A stretch of DNA of 64,000 nucleotides from Nafulsella turpanensis ZLM-10 (GTDB lineage Bacteria > Bacteroidota > Bacteroidia > Cytophagales > Cyclobacteriaceae): NCBI RefSeq assembly GCF_000346615.1, contig NZ_ANNU01000013.1, positions 1 through 64,000 on the forward strand, in the 5' to 3' direction. Numbering within the stretch: position 1 is the stretch's first letter; the number at the start of each line of letters is the position of its first letter. A program made the position numbers and the translations under genes. Below, in pieces: positions 9,519 to 18,815 of the stretch. A model generated the notes under the pieces. It saw only the letters and a program-made list of their open reading frames with translations. It had not been told where the DNA came from and ran no database searches.

Positions 9519-9956
9519 CTATCGTTCCATTTCTTCCGTGGCCTGTTCTTCTACCACTTCACCATCTTCATTAATCGCCAGTACAAGATCCGGCTGTCGG
9601 TCACTGACTTTCTCAATTTCTACCCCCTCAAAGACCGCAGCAGTTTTTTCACCTGATTTTTCTACCAGTTCAAATTCATAGATTACAGGCTCCGTCCCAA
9701 TTTCTGTCGCAAGTTTATAAACTGCCACTAATTCCAATTCAGCTGGGGCGGCTTCCTGATAAGCCTCCCTGACCACAATAGGAAGTGAGGCAAGTTCAAC
9801 TTCTGTCCGGCCGACCTTATCCCCGGATACCATTCTTTCTTTTACTACTTCCTGTTCCTCAGTGGTTCCTGTCTCAACAGAACTTCCTGTTTGGGCACAG
9901 CCAATAGAAACACTAAATCCAACAGCTAAAAGGCTTAAAAATATCTTCTTCATCAT
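9519..9956 (-). CDS. Small lipoprotein with PepSY-like C-terminal region
   Basis: 145 residues. The N-terminus MMKKIFLSLLAVGFSVSIGC is a lipoprotein signal with the lipid-accepting Cys20, so the protein is predicted in the periplasm or outer membrane. After an acidic Thr/Glu-rich linker, residues about 50-140 (ELASLPIVVREAYQEA ... VIYEFELVE ... FEGVEIE ... INEDGEVVEE) have the strand-helix-strand pattern of Bacteroidota PepSY-like domains. That assignment is tentative. It is transcribed alone. Confidence 0.75.
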   Translation of the reverse strand: MMKKIFLSLLAVGFSVSIGCAQTGSSVETGTTEEQEVVKERMVSGDKVGRTEVELASLPIVVREAYQEAAPAELELVAVYKLATEIGTEPVIYEFELVEKSGEKTAAVFEGVEIEKVSDRQPDLVLAINEDGEVVEEQATEEMER

Positions 9957-10828
9957 TCTAAAAATTTATAAACATCAAAAATTCTTTCTGTCTGTATGGA
10001 TAAAATAACCATGCCAGAAACCTACCCAAACCACAAACGCTTGTTTTACAGCATATTATCATAAAAATCAACAATAACTTTTTTTGTATAACGGGAAAAA
10101 GTCCCCAATGTGGGGAAACTTTCTTCATTAAAAGTGTGGAAGTATGGCGTTCTTTTGCCAGCTAAAGCAAAAAGGCCTATTCGCAGAAGATCCAGTTTTT
10201 ACTGTTTTCCCGGTTAAGATGGCAGGAAAAGTGCCTAGGAGAGGAAAATTTATACTACCTTTTATAGCAAGGCCAACTTTTTCAGAATCCCGATTCTGGT
10301 TTACCTTTACCAGAACCAGCCGGTCCAAAAAAGTAAATCTGTAAGTTATTTGCTCCTAAGCAATGGCGTGGAGGTTAAGAGAAAATTTAAAACATACTAT
10401 TGAATTCTTTTACACCTTCAAGATGTCAATGTAGGCGGACCGTTAGAGCAGACACGGATATTTTTAAGAAAAAAGCAGCTTCTTTTTAAACAGCAATTAC
10501 AGATAAACTTATTATTAATTTAATAAAGTTGATTCCATTATAAATATTTTTTTTACTTAATTAAAACTTTTATTACAGGCCATTCATCAATTTACCAGCC
10601 CTAATCTATCATTCTCATCTTTCTCATAACAAAAATTAATAGTTCTTAAAGCAAATTGTCTATCAGCAATTTATTTATCCTTTAGCTTCTTTCAGCCGCT
10701 ATTATTCATTCCACTTATTCTTACATAAACTTACATACACCAAAACCAGAGAAGAAAACCATCCGCATTTTCCCTTCGTACATGGGCCAGTAGCAAAATT
10801 TATTTTCTATACTTTTCAAACTCATTTC
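9957..10828. other. Gene-free AT-rich stretch with several hairpins
   Basis: 872 bp without a convincing gene. Overlapping 66-residue frames on opposite strands (10128-10344) have neither a recognisable family nor a good start. Hairpins seen are TCCCCA/TGGGGA at 10102-10116 and two mutually exclusive hairpins sharing TTCTG at 10283-10315. The right part (10480-10740) is very AT-rich and probably includes the promoter region of the gene at 10829, though no clear TAnnTTTG is seen. Confidence 0.5.
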
Positions 10829-12103
10829 ATGAAACTCATTTCTAATTTAGGAAGACAGCCCGAGTTCGGCGAAGAGGTTAATAATGCCATAACTTTTTCG
10901 AACTGGATAAGCCTGCTGATTGTAGGTGCCTCCCTGGGCTGTACCATTCTAAGTTACAGTCTATCTGCTGAGCTTGTAATAGTCAGCTGGCTATTCACTT
11001 TTATTAATGCTTCCTGCCTGTTTTTAAATGCCGGAGGTCACTTTTTCAGCTCCCGATATATAATAAGCATAGCTCCTAGTTTGTACCTGGCCATTCTGCA
11101 AATAGCCATCAAGTTGCCTGACCAGAAAATGGTGGTAGCCGTCTTACTTATTCAAACAGGTATGCTCACCGTTCCGTGGATGATGTTTCGCTTTAAAGAA
11201 AAAGCCGGCCTTATTTTCGTTAACCTCCTCAATGTGGCGCTGATTCTCTTCAGCATTTACTTACCAGGTCAGAACACCTCAGGAATGGATAATAGTATTT
11301 ACCATTTAGGAATAGGAACCGATTTTGGGTTACTCATTTCGGTTTTCGGCACTATTAGCATAACCGCTCTTGCCAGAGGAATGCAGCAGAAGGCTCAGGA
11401 GAAAAACCAGCACCTGCTCGTGGAGATGGAAGAGAAAAACAGCAAAATGGAAGACGATCGTAAAAAAATGGAGGAATACATTCTCCAGGTTGAAGAGGCG
11501 CAGGCACAAGAAAAAAAGCGCCGCTGGATTAGCCAAAGCCTGCAGGAGCTAGGAGAAATCGTGCGATACCAGAACAACGAACAGGAAATTTTCGATAAGG
11601 TCATCAGTAAAATAGTTAAAACCCTTGGCGGCAATCAGGGCTCTCTTTACCTGCTAGAGGAGCTGGATGGAAAAAAGCGGATTCAGCTAAAAGCCTGCTA
11701 TGCCTATAACCGTAAAAAGTTTGTTTCTCAGTATCTGGAACCTGGCGAAGGACTGATTGGGCAGTGTTACCTTGAAAAGGAAGCTATTTATTTAACGGAC
11801 ATCCCCCAGGGTTACACCTATATCACTTCCGGCCTGGGAGAAGCTACCCCTAACTCTCTGATGATTATTCCCCTCATGTTTAACGGCAGAGTGGAAGGGA
11901 TAATTGAGCTCGCTTCCTTCTCATTAGCAGAAGAACATCACCATGAATTTCTGGAAGGGGTAAGCAGTTTATTAGGCAACTTCATCTACAACGAGCGCCT
12001 GCTCAATAGCCATTTCTCCATCAGAGAAGAAAAGGCTGCCCGACACTTTCCGGAACCCCGTATGCTTTCGCCAAAGAAAAAGATCGAGGCTGTGCCGGCA
12101 TAA
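10829..12103 (+). CDS. Membrane-anchored GAF-domain sensor protein
   Basis: 424 residues. About six hydrophobic segments span residues 22-185, then a long charged coiled coil (about 188-235, rich in KNxxLLxEMEEKN-like heptads), then a GAF domain (about 240-400: YQNNEQEIFDKVISKIVK ... GNQGSLYLLEE ... EPGEGLIGQCYLEKE ... LMIIPLMFNGRVEGIIELASF). A basic tail ends the protein. There is no kinase, cyclase or HTH output domain, so it must signal through a partner or be a membrane scaffold. The PhcB-like methyltransferase follows 85 bp downstream in the same direction. Confidence 0.85.
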   Translation: MKLISNLGRQPEFGEEVNNAITFSNWISLLIVGASLGCTILSYSLSAELVIVSWLFTFINASCLFLNAGGHFFSSRYIISIAPSLYLAILQIAIKLPDQKMVVAVLLIQTGMLTVPWMMFRFKEKAGLIFVNLLNVALILFSIYLPGQNTSGMDNSIYHLGIGTDFGLLISVFGTISITALARGMQQKAQEKNQHLLVEMEEKNSKMEDDRKKMEEYILQVEEAQAQEKKRRWISQSLQELGEIVRYQNNEQEIFDKVISKIVKTLGGNQGSLYLLEELDGKKRIQLKACYAYNRKKFVSQYLEPGEGLIGQCYLEKEAIYLTDIPQGYTYITSGLGEATPNSLMIIPLMFNGRVEGIIELASFSLAEEHHHEFLEGVSSLLGNFIYNERLLNSHFSIREEKAARHFPEPRMLSPKKKIEAVPA

Positions 12104-12188
12104 CCTATCATCATTATTTTCTCCGGAAAATCCTTGCCTCCACCTAATTGGCAAATAAATAATACTCTTTTACTTAACCGTAAATACT

Positions 12189-13109
12189 ATGCGTACATCT
12201 TTACCCCTTGAAGTTACCAGGCCATCCAAAGAAGAAATATTTATTCTGCTCGACCAGCTGCTCCTAAAGGAAGGGCCGGAACCGGAAGAATATGAAGCGC
12301 TCAACTATGCACTCAACTCCTTACCAACCCTCCTTAAAAGCGGGGAAATTAAAGCCGGGGAATTACAGGAAATAATGGATAACTGTCCTTTCCTTCAATC
12401 TCCTGAAAGTATAATGGGCCATATTAAACACAAGCCTTTCGGCTATGCAGGTGATTATTCCATTATTGACCGGATTTATCTCAGAGATGTGTCTTCTCAA
12501 TACAGCAAATGGGATGACTTTACCATTAATCATCCTGCTGCTGAAGCAGTACGAAACCGCAAGGATTACTTCCTGAAATTGATGCAGCAGAAGCTAAACT
12601 CCTCTGCTCCTTTACGGCTGTTAAATGTTGCCAGCGGACCCGCCCGGGACCTTTGCCAACTTTACGCTGCTAGTGATCCGGAGAGCCTGCAGAGCACCTG
12701 TATAGAATATGATAAAAGGGCTATCACCCATGCACAGAAAGTGTGCGACCATTTTCTGCAGCATATTTCCTTTATCAATGAAAATATTTTCAGGTTCGAT
12801 ACGGAAGAGCAGTACGAAGTAGTGTGGTCGGCGGGCCTTTTCGATTATTTCGACAACAGAACCTTTGTAAGGATTCTCAGGAAGCTGATAAAATGGACCG
12901 CCCCGGGTGGAGAGCTTATTGTCGGGAACTTCTCTAACGACAACCCCAGCAGGGCTTATATGGAAATTTTCGGCGACTGGCACCTGCAGCACCGGAGTCC
13001 GGGAGAACTAAAGCTCCTGGCCCTGGAGGCGGGTGCTTTACCGGCTCAGGTAATGGTAGATACAGAGCCTTTAGGCATTAACCTGTTCTTACGAATCAGG
13101 AAAGATTAA
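12189..13109 (+). CDS. Class I SAM-dependent methyltransferase, PhcB-like
   Basis: 306 residues. An N-terminal helical region (about 1-75) precedes a KPFGYAGDY segment (82-90), then a Rossmann methyltransferase core: motif I NVASGPARDL (146-155), an acidic end of strand 2 in CIEYDK (171-176), WSAGLFDYF (213-221) and APGGELIVGN (238-247). The GHIKHKPFGYAGDY arrangement is what I recall from proteins annotated as extracellular-factor 3-hydroxy fatty acid methyl ester synthase (PhcB-like), so a small signal-molecule methyl ester is a possible product. This is inference. A terminator follows, making a likely two-gene unit with the GAF protein. Confidence 0.8.
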   Translation: MRTSLPLEVTRPSKEEIFILLDQLLLKEGPEPEEYEALNYALNSLPTLLKSGEIKAGELQEIMDNCPFLQSPESIMGHIKHKPFGYAGDYSIIDRIYLRDVSSQYSKWDDFTINHPAAEAVRNRKDYFLKLMQQKLNSSAPLRLLNVASGPARDLCQLYAASDPESLQSTCIEYDKRAITHAQKVCDHFLQHISFINENIFRFDTEEQYEVVWSAGLFDYFDNRTFVRILRKLIKWTAPGGELIVGNFSNDNPSRAYMEIFGDWHLQHRSPGELKLLALEAGALPAQVMVDTEPLGINLFLRIRKD

Positions 13110-13127
13110 TCCTCTTCTCTTTCTGTA

Positions 13128-13170
13128 TAGCCTGCTGGGTCATTCAAAGCTCAGCAGGCTATTCCTTTTA
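13128..13170 (+). terminator. Intrinsic terminator after the methyltransferase
   Basis: TAGCCTGCTG (13128-13137) pairs perfectly with CAGCAGGCTA (13152-13161) and is followed by TTCCTTTTA. Confidence 0.75.
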
Positions 13171-13333
13171 CTAACTCTTCAACAGGCCCGGCCATCTCTT
13201 TACCAGCAGGTAGCTCCAAAACAAATGTCCATTCTTTTTATAAACTCCCGAGCTCTTTTCTACTCGAACAAGAATACCTCTAGAGCGTTTTGTTTGCAGT
13301 TTAGCTTTTACAGAATTAAAACTCAACAGAAAA

Positions 13334-13738
13334 ATGACTGCTTTAGAAATTGTACAACAGTATTATAATGCCTTTAACCGGGAGGACTGGGAAGGAATGC
13401 TGACTTTGGTTCATCCCAATGTACGACATGAACCTAACCAGAGTGAAGAGCCAAGAATTGGGCTGGTAAAATTCACTCAGTTTCTTCAGCACATGGATGC
13501 CTCCTATGAAGAAGAGCTTACTGATATGGTGTTCTTTACAGAGGACAAAGGAAACAGAGTGGCTGTTGAGTTTGTGGTAAACGGAGTATACAAAAAGGCA
13601 GAAGCGGGGCTTCCGCCGGCACGCAACCAGCAATACCAACTACCTGCCGCCGCTTTTTTAGAGGTAAAGGAAGGAAAAATCTTCCGGATTACTACCTATT
13701 ACAATCTTACCCTCTGGATAAAGCTGGTTTCCTCCTAA
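13334..13738 (+). CDS. SnoaL-like / NTF2-fold protein
   Basis: 134 residues, with the opening MTALEIVQQYYNAFNREDWEGMLTL pattern of SnoaL-like NTF2-fold proteins, then a TDMVFFTEDKGNRVAVEFVVNG strand pair and a final FRITTYYNLTLW strand. Members bind or isomerise small hydrophobic compounds, and the substrate here is unknown. It is cytosolic. The GNAT gene starts 14 bp after its stop, so the two are almost certainly cotranscribed. Confidence 0.85.
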   Translation: MTALEIVQQYYNAFNREDWEGMLTLVHPNVRHEPNQSEEPRIGLVKFTQFLQHMDASYEEELTDMVFFTEDKGNRVAVEFVVNGVYKKAEAGLPPARNQQYQLPAAAFLEVKEGKIFRITTYYNLTLWIKLVSS

Positions 13739-13752
13739 CCCACTCCTAAACA

Positions 13753-14346
13753 ATGGATAAGTTAACCTTTACCAGCAAGAAAGGCAGGGAAATTGAAAGT
13801 GTTTTCGATGATTTAGCCAGATTGCGAATTATGGTATTCCGCGATTACCCCTACCTCTATGAGGGCTCTGTGGATTATGAAAAAGAATACCTCGCCACCT
13901 ATATTCACTCGGAAAGGGCTTTCCTGTTTGGAGTATATGATGGTTCCCAAATGGTAGGTGCCACCACCTGTATACCATTAAAGGATGAAATGCCTGAAGT
14001 GAGGCAACCATTTGAGGAAGCGGGATTGGAGGTTGATAAAATCTTTTATTTTGCGGAAAGTATCCTGCTGCCTTCCTACAGAGGAAGGGGCTTCGGACAT
14101 CGGTTTTTTGATGAGCGGGAAGCACATGCCCGCTCTTTTGGCTGTTATACCAAAGCCTGCTTTCTATCTGTCGAGAGGCCTGCCCACCACCCTCTAAGAC
14201 CAGCCGCTTACCGCTCCAATGAAGCCTTCTGGCAGAAAAGAGGTTATAAGAAGGAGCCTTCCATTCGGGCAACCATGGAATGGCCCGATATAGGCGAAAA
14301 GAGGAGCAGTCCTAAATATTTAGTTTGCTGGATGCGAGAGCTGTAA
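13753..14346 (+). CDS. GNAT family N-acetyltransferase
   Basis: 197 residues, longer than a minimal GNAT. Strand 4 and the acetyl-CoA loop are seen in FYFAESILLPSYRGRGFGHRF, with the RGRGFG P-loop. The substrate is unknown. A later segment, FWQKRGYKKEPSI, is the usual strand 6/7 region. It is the second gene of the unit with the SnoaL-like gene. No clear terminator follows. Confidence 0.87.
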   Translation: MDKLTFTSKKGREIESVFDDLARLRIMVFRDYPYLYEGSVDYEKEYLATYIHSERAFLFGVYDGSQMVGATTCIPLKDEMPEVRQPFEEAGLEVDKIFYFAESILLPSYRGRGFGHRFFDEREAHARSFGCYTKACFLSVERPAHHPLRPAAYRSNEAFWQKRGYKKEPSIRATMEWPDIGEKRSSPKYLVCWMREL

Positions 14347-14567
14347 AACTGAAAGAATCTTTAGCAGGAGCTTTTAGCAGCTAAATTTCCCCTAAAATTA
14401 ATTCTCCTGCACCATTTGTTCCCTCTCTGCTTCCCTAAACGTACCCGCCCTAACCTATGCCCCCGTAAAGACATGGCTCTTACCATTTCAGCTTACAATT
14501 TTCCTTCACCGGAAGATTTATCGTAACCTGAATCAAAATCAGCAACAGAGCTGAGCACCCACAGAAA

Positions 14568-16385
14568 CTAAGGCTTCGTACTATCCTGCTGCGCAGACCC
14601 TTTCGGTGGATAAGCGATGGTATCCTTCAACTCATCAATCTTTTCTGGATCGAAGGAAGGAATCTGCATCTCTCCTGCCTCCTTCCATTTTCGCACCTTC
14701 TCTTCTGCTGCCCGGGATTTTTCTTCAGATAAACCTGCATCGCGGGCAATGTAGAGTGTTTGTGAAGGAAAGGCAAAACCAGTACCACTTGCTTCCACCA
14801 CATCTATCATCCGTAAGAGTAAATCTTCCCGAATCTCCACAAATTCATTAAAGTCTTTGGTAAGAATGTAGGCGAAAATTTCCACATTTAGTGAGGCGGC
14901 AGCAAGCTCTGCAAAGCGCACCCTTGCAGGAACAGGATCGACTTTAGGGTGTGCGTAAAGAATTGCCCGGAGCTCTACCAACAGGTAGCGCATCTGGTCC
15001 GGAGTAGTTTCGTATCTTAAATTAAATACCGGAGCAAACTTGAAGCGATCACGATGGGCATAATTTTCAATTTTAGCAGAAGAAAATTCCCCATTCGGAA
15101 TGGTTACAATGGTACGGTCTAGGGTACGGATACGGGTAGACCGCATCCCAATCTGCTCTACAGTCCCAATGGTATCCCCGGCCTTACAGAAATCTCCCAC
15201 CCGTATCGGCTGGTCGGCAATAAGTGTTACACTTCCGACAAAGTTTTCTACTGTTTTTTGTGCGCCCAGGGCCAGTGCAATACCACCTATCCCTAAAGCA
15301 GCCAGACCGGTAGTAACATCCACACCAAATGCACCTAATACTACTATAACTCCAAACACAATAATGGCCACTTTTGCCGCACGCCTGAGAAAGAGAACAG
15401 CCGATACCCCCGCCAGGTGGCCCCGGATGCTCATCCTTTTTTCACTAAAACTGGTAATAAAATCGGTTAAGCGCCATAATAGCAGCAGCAGGGCTGCCAG
15501 CCCAATAATGAGGGTAATGCCGCTAAACCGCTGGCGCAGAATAATGGAAATTCCTGCCTCCTGCGTGGAAGCCACAAAAATCCACACGGCCAGATAAAGC
15601 CTTACAGGCAGTACAAATGCCTGTAATATCCCGGAAAGAGGTTCTGTTGCTGCCGTATGCCAAAAGCGGCGAAGCAGAAACAAAAAGGCAGCAGTAATTA
15701 ACCATGCCAGCAGGTACGCAAGTACTGCCAATACTACCATTATCAGCCATTGTCCGGCAGCAACTCCTCCCCACTGGTATTCCTCGAGAATTTCCGGCAG
15801 CAGTCTGTCTACCAATGGTGCGGCCATAACCCCCTGAAGGGCGGCAATTTTTTCAATCGTTTCGGAGGAGAACAACCAGATCGGTCCACCCTCAGGCCCT
15901 TTTATCTCCTCTACCAGCACTTCAACAGTCTCCTCCTGAATCATCAGGGTACCCACCTGATCGAAGCTTGGCCTTAGTTCATCCTCAACCTCCCCGGCGG
16001 TATCATCACTAATTAAGGAATAAGGGAATATATTGCCATCTTTATCCAGCAGGCCCTGTAATACTCTTGCTAGTTCAGCCCCTTCCTGGCTTTCCTGCAA
16101 CGCAGGTTCTATGTTGAGATAGAAGGCGGCTTTTTCGTAGTTCTGGTCTGCCACCGCTTTAATAAACCCACTTACAGTGCCACGAGGGGTGCGCCGACCG
16201 AGAGGATCTTCCGGCCACTTCGGCTCCATCACTTCCGCGGTATCTTTCTCTGCCGCAGCCGAAGGAAGTAACTGGGCCTGAGTATCAAAAGAAAGTAGCA
16301 GGAAGAGCCAGAGGAAACTACCAAACAAAGCCAGTCGCACATGGCAGAAAAGTGGTTTTTCATTCAAAACAATATGTACAGCCAT
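14568..16385 (-). CDS. MscS family mechanosensitive ion channel
   Basis: 605 residues with a cleavable-looking signal peptide (hydrophobic 18-33, cut after TQAQ). A periplasmic domain (about 38-200) follows, then several membrane helices (about 205-375). The pore-lining TM3 and beta domain are GLAALGIGGIALALGAQKT and VENFVGSVTLIADQPIRVGD, followed by GTVEQIGMRSTRIRTLD and IPNGEFSSAKIENY. The cytosolic C-terminal alpha/beta domain ends in a charged tail. It probably gates on membrane tension during hypo-osmotic shock. The large periplasmic domain makes it an extended MscS. It is monocistronic. Confidence 0.93.
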   Translation of the reverse strand: MAVHIVLNEKPLFCHVRLALFGSFLWLFLLLSFDTQAQLLPSAAAEKDTAEVMEPKWPEDPLGRRTPRGTVSGFIKAVADQNYEKAAFYLNIEPALQESQEGAELARVLQGLLDKDGNIFPYSLISDDTAGEVEDELRPSFDQVGTLMIQEETVEVLVEEIKGPEGGPIWLFSSETIEKIAALQGVMAAPLVDRLLPEILEEYQWGGVAAGQWLIMVVLAVLAYLLAWLITAAFLFLLRRFWHTAATEPLSGILQAFVLPVRLYLAVWIFVASTQEAGISIILRQRFSGITLIIGLAALLLLLWRLTDFITSFSEKRMSIRGHLAGVSAVLFLRRAAKVAIIVFGVIVVLGAFGVDVTTGLAALGIGGIALALGAQKTVENFVGSVTLIADQPIRVGDFCKAGDTIGTVEQIGMRSTRIRTLDRTIVTIPNGEFSSAKIENYAHRDRFKFAPVFNLRYETTPDQMRYLLVELRAILYAHPKVDPVPARVRFAELAAASLNVEIFAYILTKDFNEFVEIREDLLLRMIDVVEASGTGFAFPSQTLYIARDAGLSEEKSRAAEEKVRKWKEAGEMQIPSFDPEKIDELKDTIAYPPKGSAQQDSTKP

Positions 16386-16778
16386 AAAAATATCTGTTCT
16401 TAAAAATCTAAACTAAAGCATAAGCCTCTTGTGGAACTGCCACAATTTAAAGAGCTCGTGAGAATCAATTAACTTTATTACAACCTCAAATCTAATAAGC
16501 AGCCTGCTATCATAAAAATACCACCATCCTTTTTAGCATTTATCCCGGATGGCAGATTCCTTTTCAGATATACCTTTAACTACTTTTTAATTTCCTTCCA
16601 AAAGTAGTAGATTGTCCTCCTAATATTGCTTTTACCTATCAACTATTCCTGAAAGAATACGTAAAAAGAAGCACCAGAAGAAGACAGGTGTTGAGTACAG
16701 GGGCCTTGGACTTATAATTCCAGGAATAGTAAGTGAGCGATGAACTGGTTTTTTTTATTATTATAGACTTTTTGGTGA
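16386..16778. other. Divergent intergenic region
   Basis: 393 bp between the MscS gene (minus) and the response regulator (plus). No gene is seen. A short palindrome ATTCC-A-GGAAT lies at 16717-16727, about 50 bp before the regulator start. No promoter consensus was convincing. Confidence 0.5.
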
Positions 16779-17192
16779 ATGCCTGAAAAATTTAGTAGCA
16801 TTCTGTTGGTAGACGACGATCCTACCACGAATCATTTTAATAAGCTTCTGTTGGAAGAGATGAATCTTTCGGAAAAGATTCACCTCGCTTACGACGGAAA
16901 GGAAGCTTTGTCGCTTATCAGGGACACTTCCTCTGTACTGAAGGATCAGCAGCAGATTCCCTCTATCATTTTCCTGGATCTCTATATGCCAATGATGAAC
17001 GGCTTTGAGTTTCTGGAAGCTTTAAAGGAAAGAGAAGATTGGTACCAGACTTATTGGGTCGTACTCCTGACTTCCTCTAACCAGCCTGCGGATATAGAAA
17101 GAGTCAATAACTTTAAGGTGGCCAATATTCTTAGGAAACCCCTGACCAGCGAGAAAGTAAGACTGGTAATCCGGGAGGCCCTAAAGTCATAA
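16779..17192 (+). CDS. Single-domain response regulator (CheY-like)
   Basis: 137 residues consisting of a receiver domain only. The acidic pocket is Asp12-14 in LVDDDPT, the phosphoacceptor is Asp67 in IIFLDLYMPMMNG, the switch Thr98 lies in LLTSS, and Lys120 lies in LRKPLT. All key residues are present, in contrast to the degenerate receiver at 8877-9302. It is an orphan regulator that could receive phosphate from one of the kinases in the window, but nothing in its context shows which. Confidence 0.93.
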   Translation: MPEKFSSILLVDDDPTTNHFNKLLLEEMNLSEKIHLAYDGKEALSLIRDTSSVLKDQQQIPSIIFLDLYMPMMNGFEFLEALKEREDWYQTYWVVLLTSSNQPADIERVNNFKVANILRKPLTSEKVRLVIREALKS

Positions 17193-17531
17193 ACTTACAA
17201 AAGGCAAATCCCTCTTTACTTCATTTCGGCTCCAATTGGCTACCATAAACAACAGGCGCCCGCTACTTTTACAAGTTGTTCGGCTGGCAACTTCCGGTTA
17301 GCCTTTGGTCGAGAAGTAGTAGCTATAAGCGCTCTTACTGCTTTAAGAAAAAAAACAAATTTATCAGTGGAAAAGCTTTTCCCTACCTTGATTATAGAGG
17401 TAAGGTATAATTAATTGCCTAAATGAGCAACTTCCTTTCCACTAAAGAAACTTCAACTAGCCGTGAACAGAAAAAGCCGGCTTGTTACAGTCAGCTTTTT
17501 CTATTTATTAACAATACTTATTTTTTAATTT
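17193..17531. other. Convergent intergenic region
   Basis: 339 bp between the response regulator and the lipoprotein gene. It holds only the terminator at 17471-17500; no gene was found. Confidence 0.5.
17471..17500 (-). terminator. Intrinsic terminator of the lipoprotein gene
   Basis: AAAAAGC...GCTTTTT with an inner GGCT/AGTC pairing (one G-T pair). It is read on the minus strand and ends in TTTTTC. Confidence 0.65.
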
Positions 17532-18803
17532 TTACTGACCAATGGTAATCAGCCCCAGCTGGTCTTCACTCACCGAAATCAACTTCCATCCAGCAGCGGC
17601 CTGTTTATCATCTTTACTGGCGTATATTTTCCATCGGTATACTTTTCCAGCTTCCAGGTTTTTGCTGGCCGTCTGGTCAAAGTTAAATTCCACGCTCGTT
17701 TGGCTGGAAGGAATGCTTACTTTCTTTACCAGTACATCCTGGCTATAGTCAAAGCCACCCCAAATTACATTACCATTTGCATCACTCACTTCTATTACAT
17801 AATCGCTGGCACTGGAATAAGGAGTCCAGGAAAAGGTTGGGTTAGTACCACTCACCGTTAGCGGAATGGTGGAAGTAGAAGGGTTGGTCGGGTCGATAAG
17901 GCTTACTGAGTTAGTAAGGCTAAAGTCCCTGCTAACAGCTCCGTTGCTAACCTCCACCAACGGCTCTCCAAACTTCACTATCCAGTCCGGGTCGACTACC
18001 CTTTGGTCATTCTGGTAGGTCGCTCTTGCCAGAAAGGTTCCTGCAGGCACATTTTCTATGGTATAGTTGGCACTGGTTTTTGTCTGTAATCCAGGTACCG
18101 CCTCTTCGGTTAAGGGGTGGGTTAAGGCGACATCCACTTCAACAGCTGTGCTGGCCAAAAAGGAAAGGGTACCACTTACCGAGCCGGCCGCTCCTTTACT
18201 CAGGTTTACAATTTGTTCAGCACCCTGTCCGGTTGTTACATTCACCGATGCCTGCTCAGACTCATATCCGGCGCGCCAGCCCTTTAGCGTGTAGCTTCCT
18301 GCAGGAAGGTTGTAAAGAAAGAACTCTCCCGCGGCATCCGATACGGCCGAATATCCTTTACCATCCTTCACTCCTACTACCAGCACCCCTGGAACTCCTT
18401 TTTCTGCCTCCACTACTTTCCCATGGATATACCCGCCATTTTCCACTTCGCTCAGGTTCATGCTCACGGGCTTATCAAGCTCCATTCCTTTACTAACTGT
18501 AAATGGAATTGGGCTTATGTTCCGTGGCGGAACATGATCGTAGCCCTGCCGGTAAAGCTTCAGGTAATAACTCCCCGGGAGGAGCTCTGCCGAATAAGCA
18601 CCATCTGCTCCCGTTGTGGTGGAGGCAACAGGATTATTTGAATTAGATTCAAAAACGATAATTCTCACGTTCTCCAGAACGGAGGTTGTTGCCGCATCTG
18701 TAACAGTACCATACAATACTCCTGTAGCGGGTTCCTCGTCTTCTTTACTACAGCCCCAGGCTGTTACAAGAAGCAAAGTCAGAAATAAAAGAGATTTCTT
18801 CAT
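17532..18803 (-). CDS. Lipoprotein with carboxypeptidase-regulatory-like domains
   Basis: 423 residues from MKKSLLFL. An ATG 12 bp upstream is the alternative start. The lipobox ends in AWGC with the Cys at about residue 18, so the mature protein is lipid-anchored. Three beta-sandwich repeats of the carboxypeptidase-regulatory (CnaB/peptidase-associated) type are seen: GVLYGTVTDAATTSVLENV, YIHGKVVEAEKGVPGVLV and SGTLSFLAS. Their strands include GAYSAELLPGSYYL and GEFFLYNLPAGSYTLKGW. The C-terminal part (about 305-423, FSWTPYSSASDYVIEVSD) resembles a fibronectin-like segment. It is probably an exposed surface or outer-membrane accessory protein. Confidence 0.85.
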   Translation of the reverse strand: MKKSLLFLTLLLVTAWGCSKEDEEPATGVLYGTVTDAATTSVLENVRIIVFESNSNNPVASTTTGADGAYSAELLPGSYYLKLYRQGYDHVPPRNISPIPFTVSKGMELDKPVSMNLSEVENGGYIHGKVVEAEKGVPGVLVVGVKDGKGYSAVSDAAGEFFLYNLPAGSYTLKGWRAGYESEQASVNVTTGQGAEQIVNLSKGAAGSVSGTLSFLASTAVEVDVALTHPLTEEAVPGLQTKTSANYTIENVPAGTFLARATYQNDQRVVDPDWIVKFGEPLVEVSNGAVSRDFSLTNSVSLIDPTNPSTSTIPLTVSGTNPTFSWTPYSSASDYVIEVSDANGNVIWGGFDYSQDVLVKKVSIPSSQTSVEFNFDQTASKNLEAGKVYRWKIYASKDDKQAAAGWKLISVSEDQLGLITIGQ

Positions 18804-18815
18804 GTTTAAGCTCAA

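Noticed and set aside
10128-10344. Two overlapping 66-residue frames on opposite strands
   Set aside because: Neither has a convincing start, signal, domain or sequence composition of a gene; opposite-strand overlap argues against both.
18026-18496. 156-residue plus-strand frame inside the lipoprotein gene
   Set aside because: Shadow of the well-supported minus-strand lipoprotein gene with clear domain repeats.
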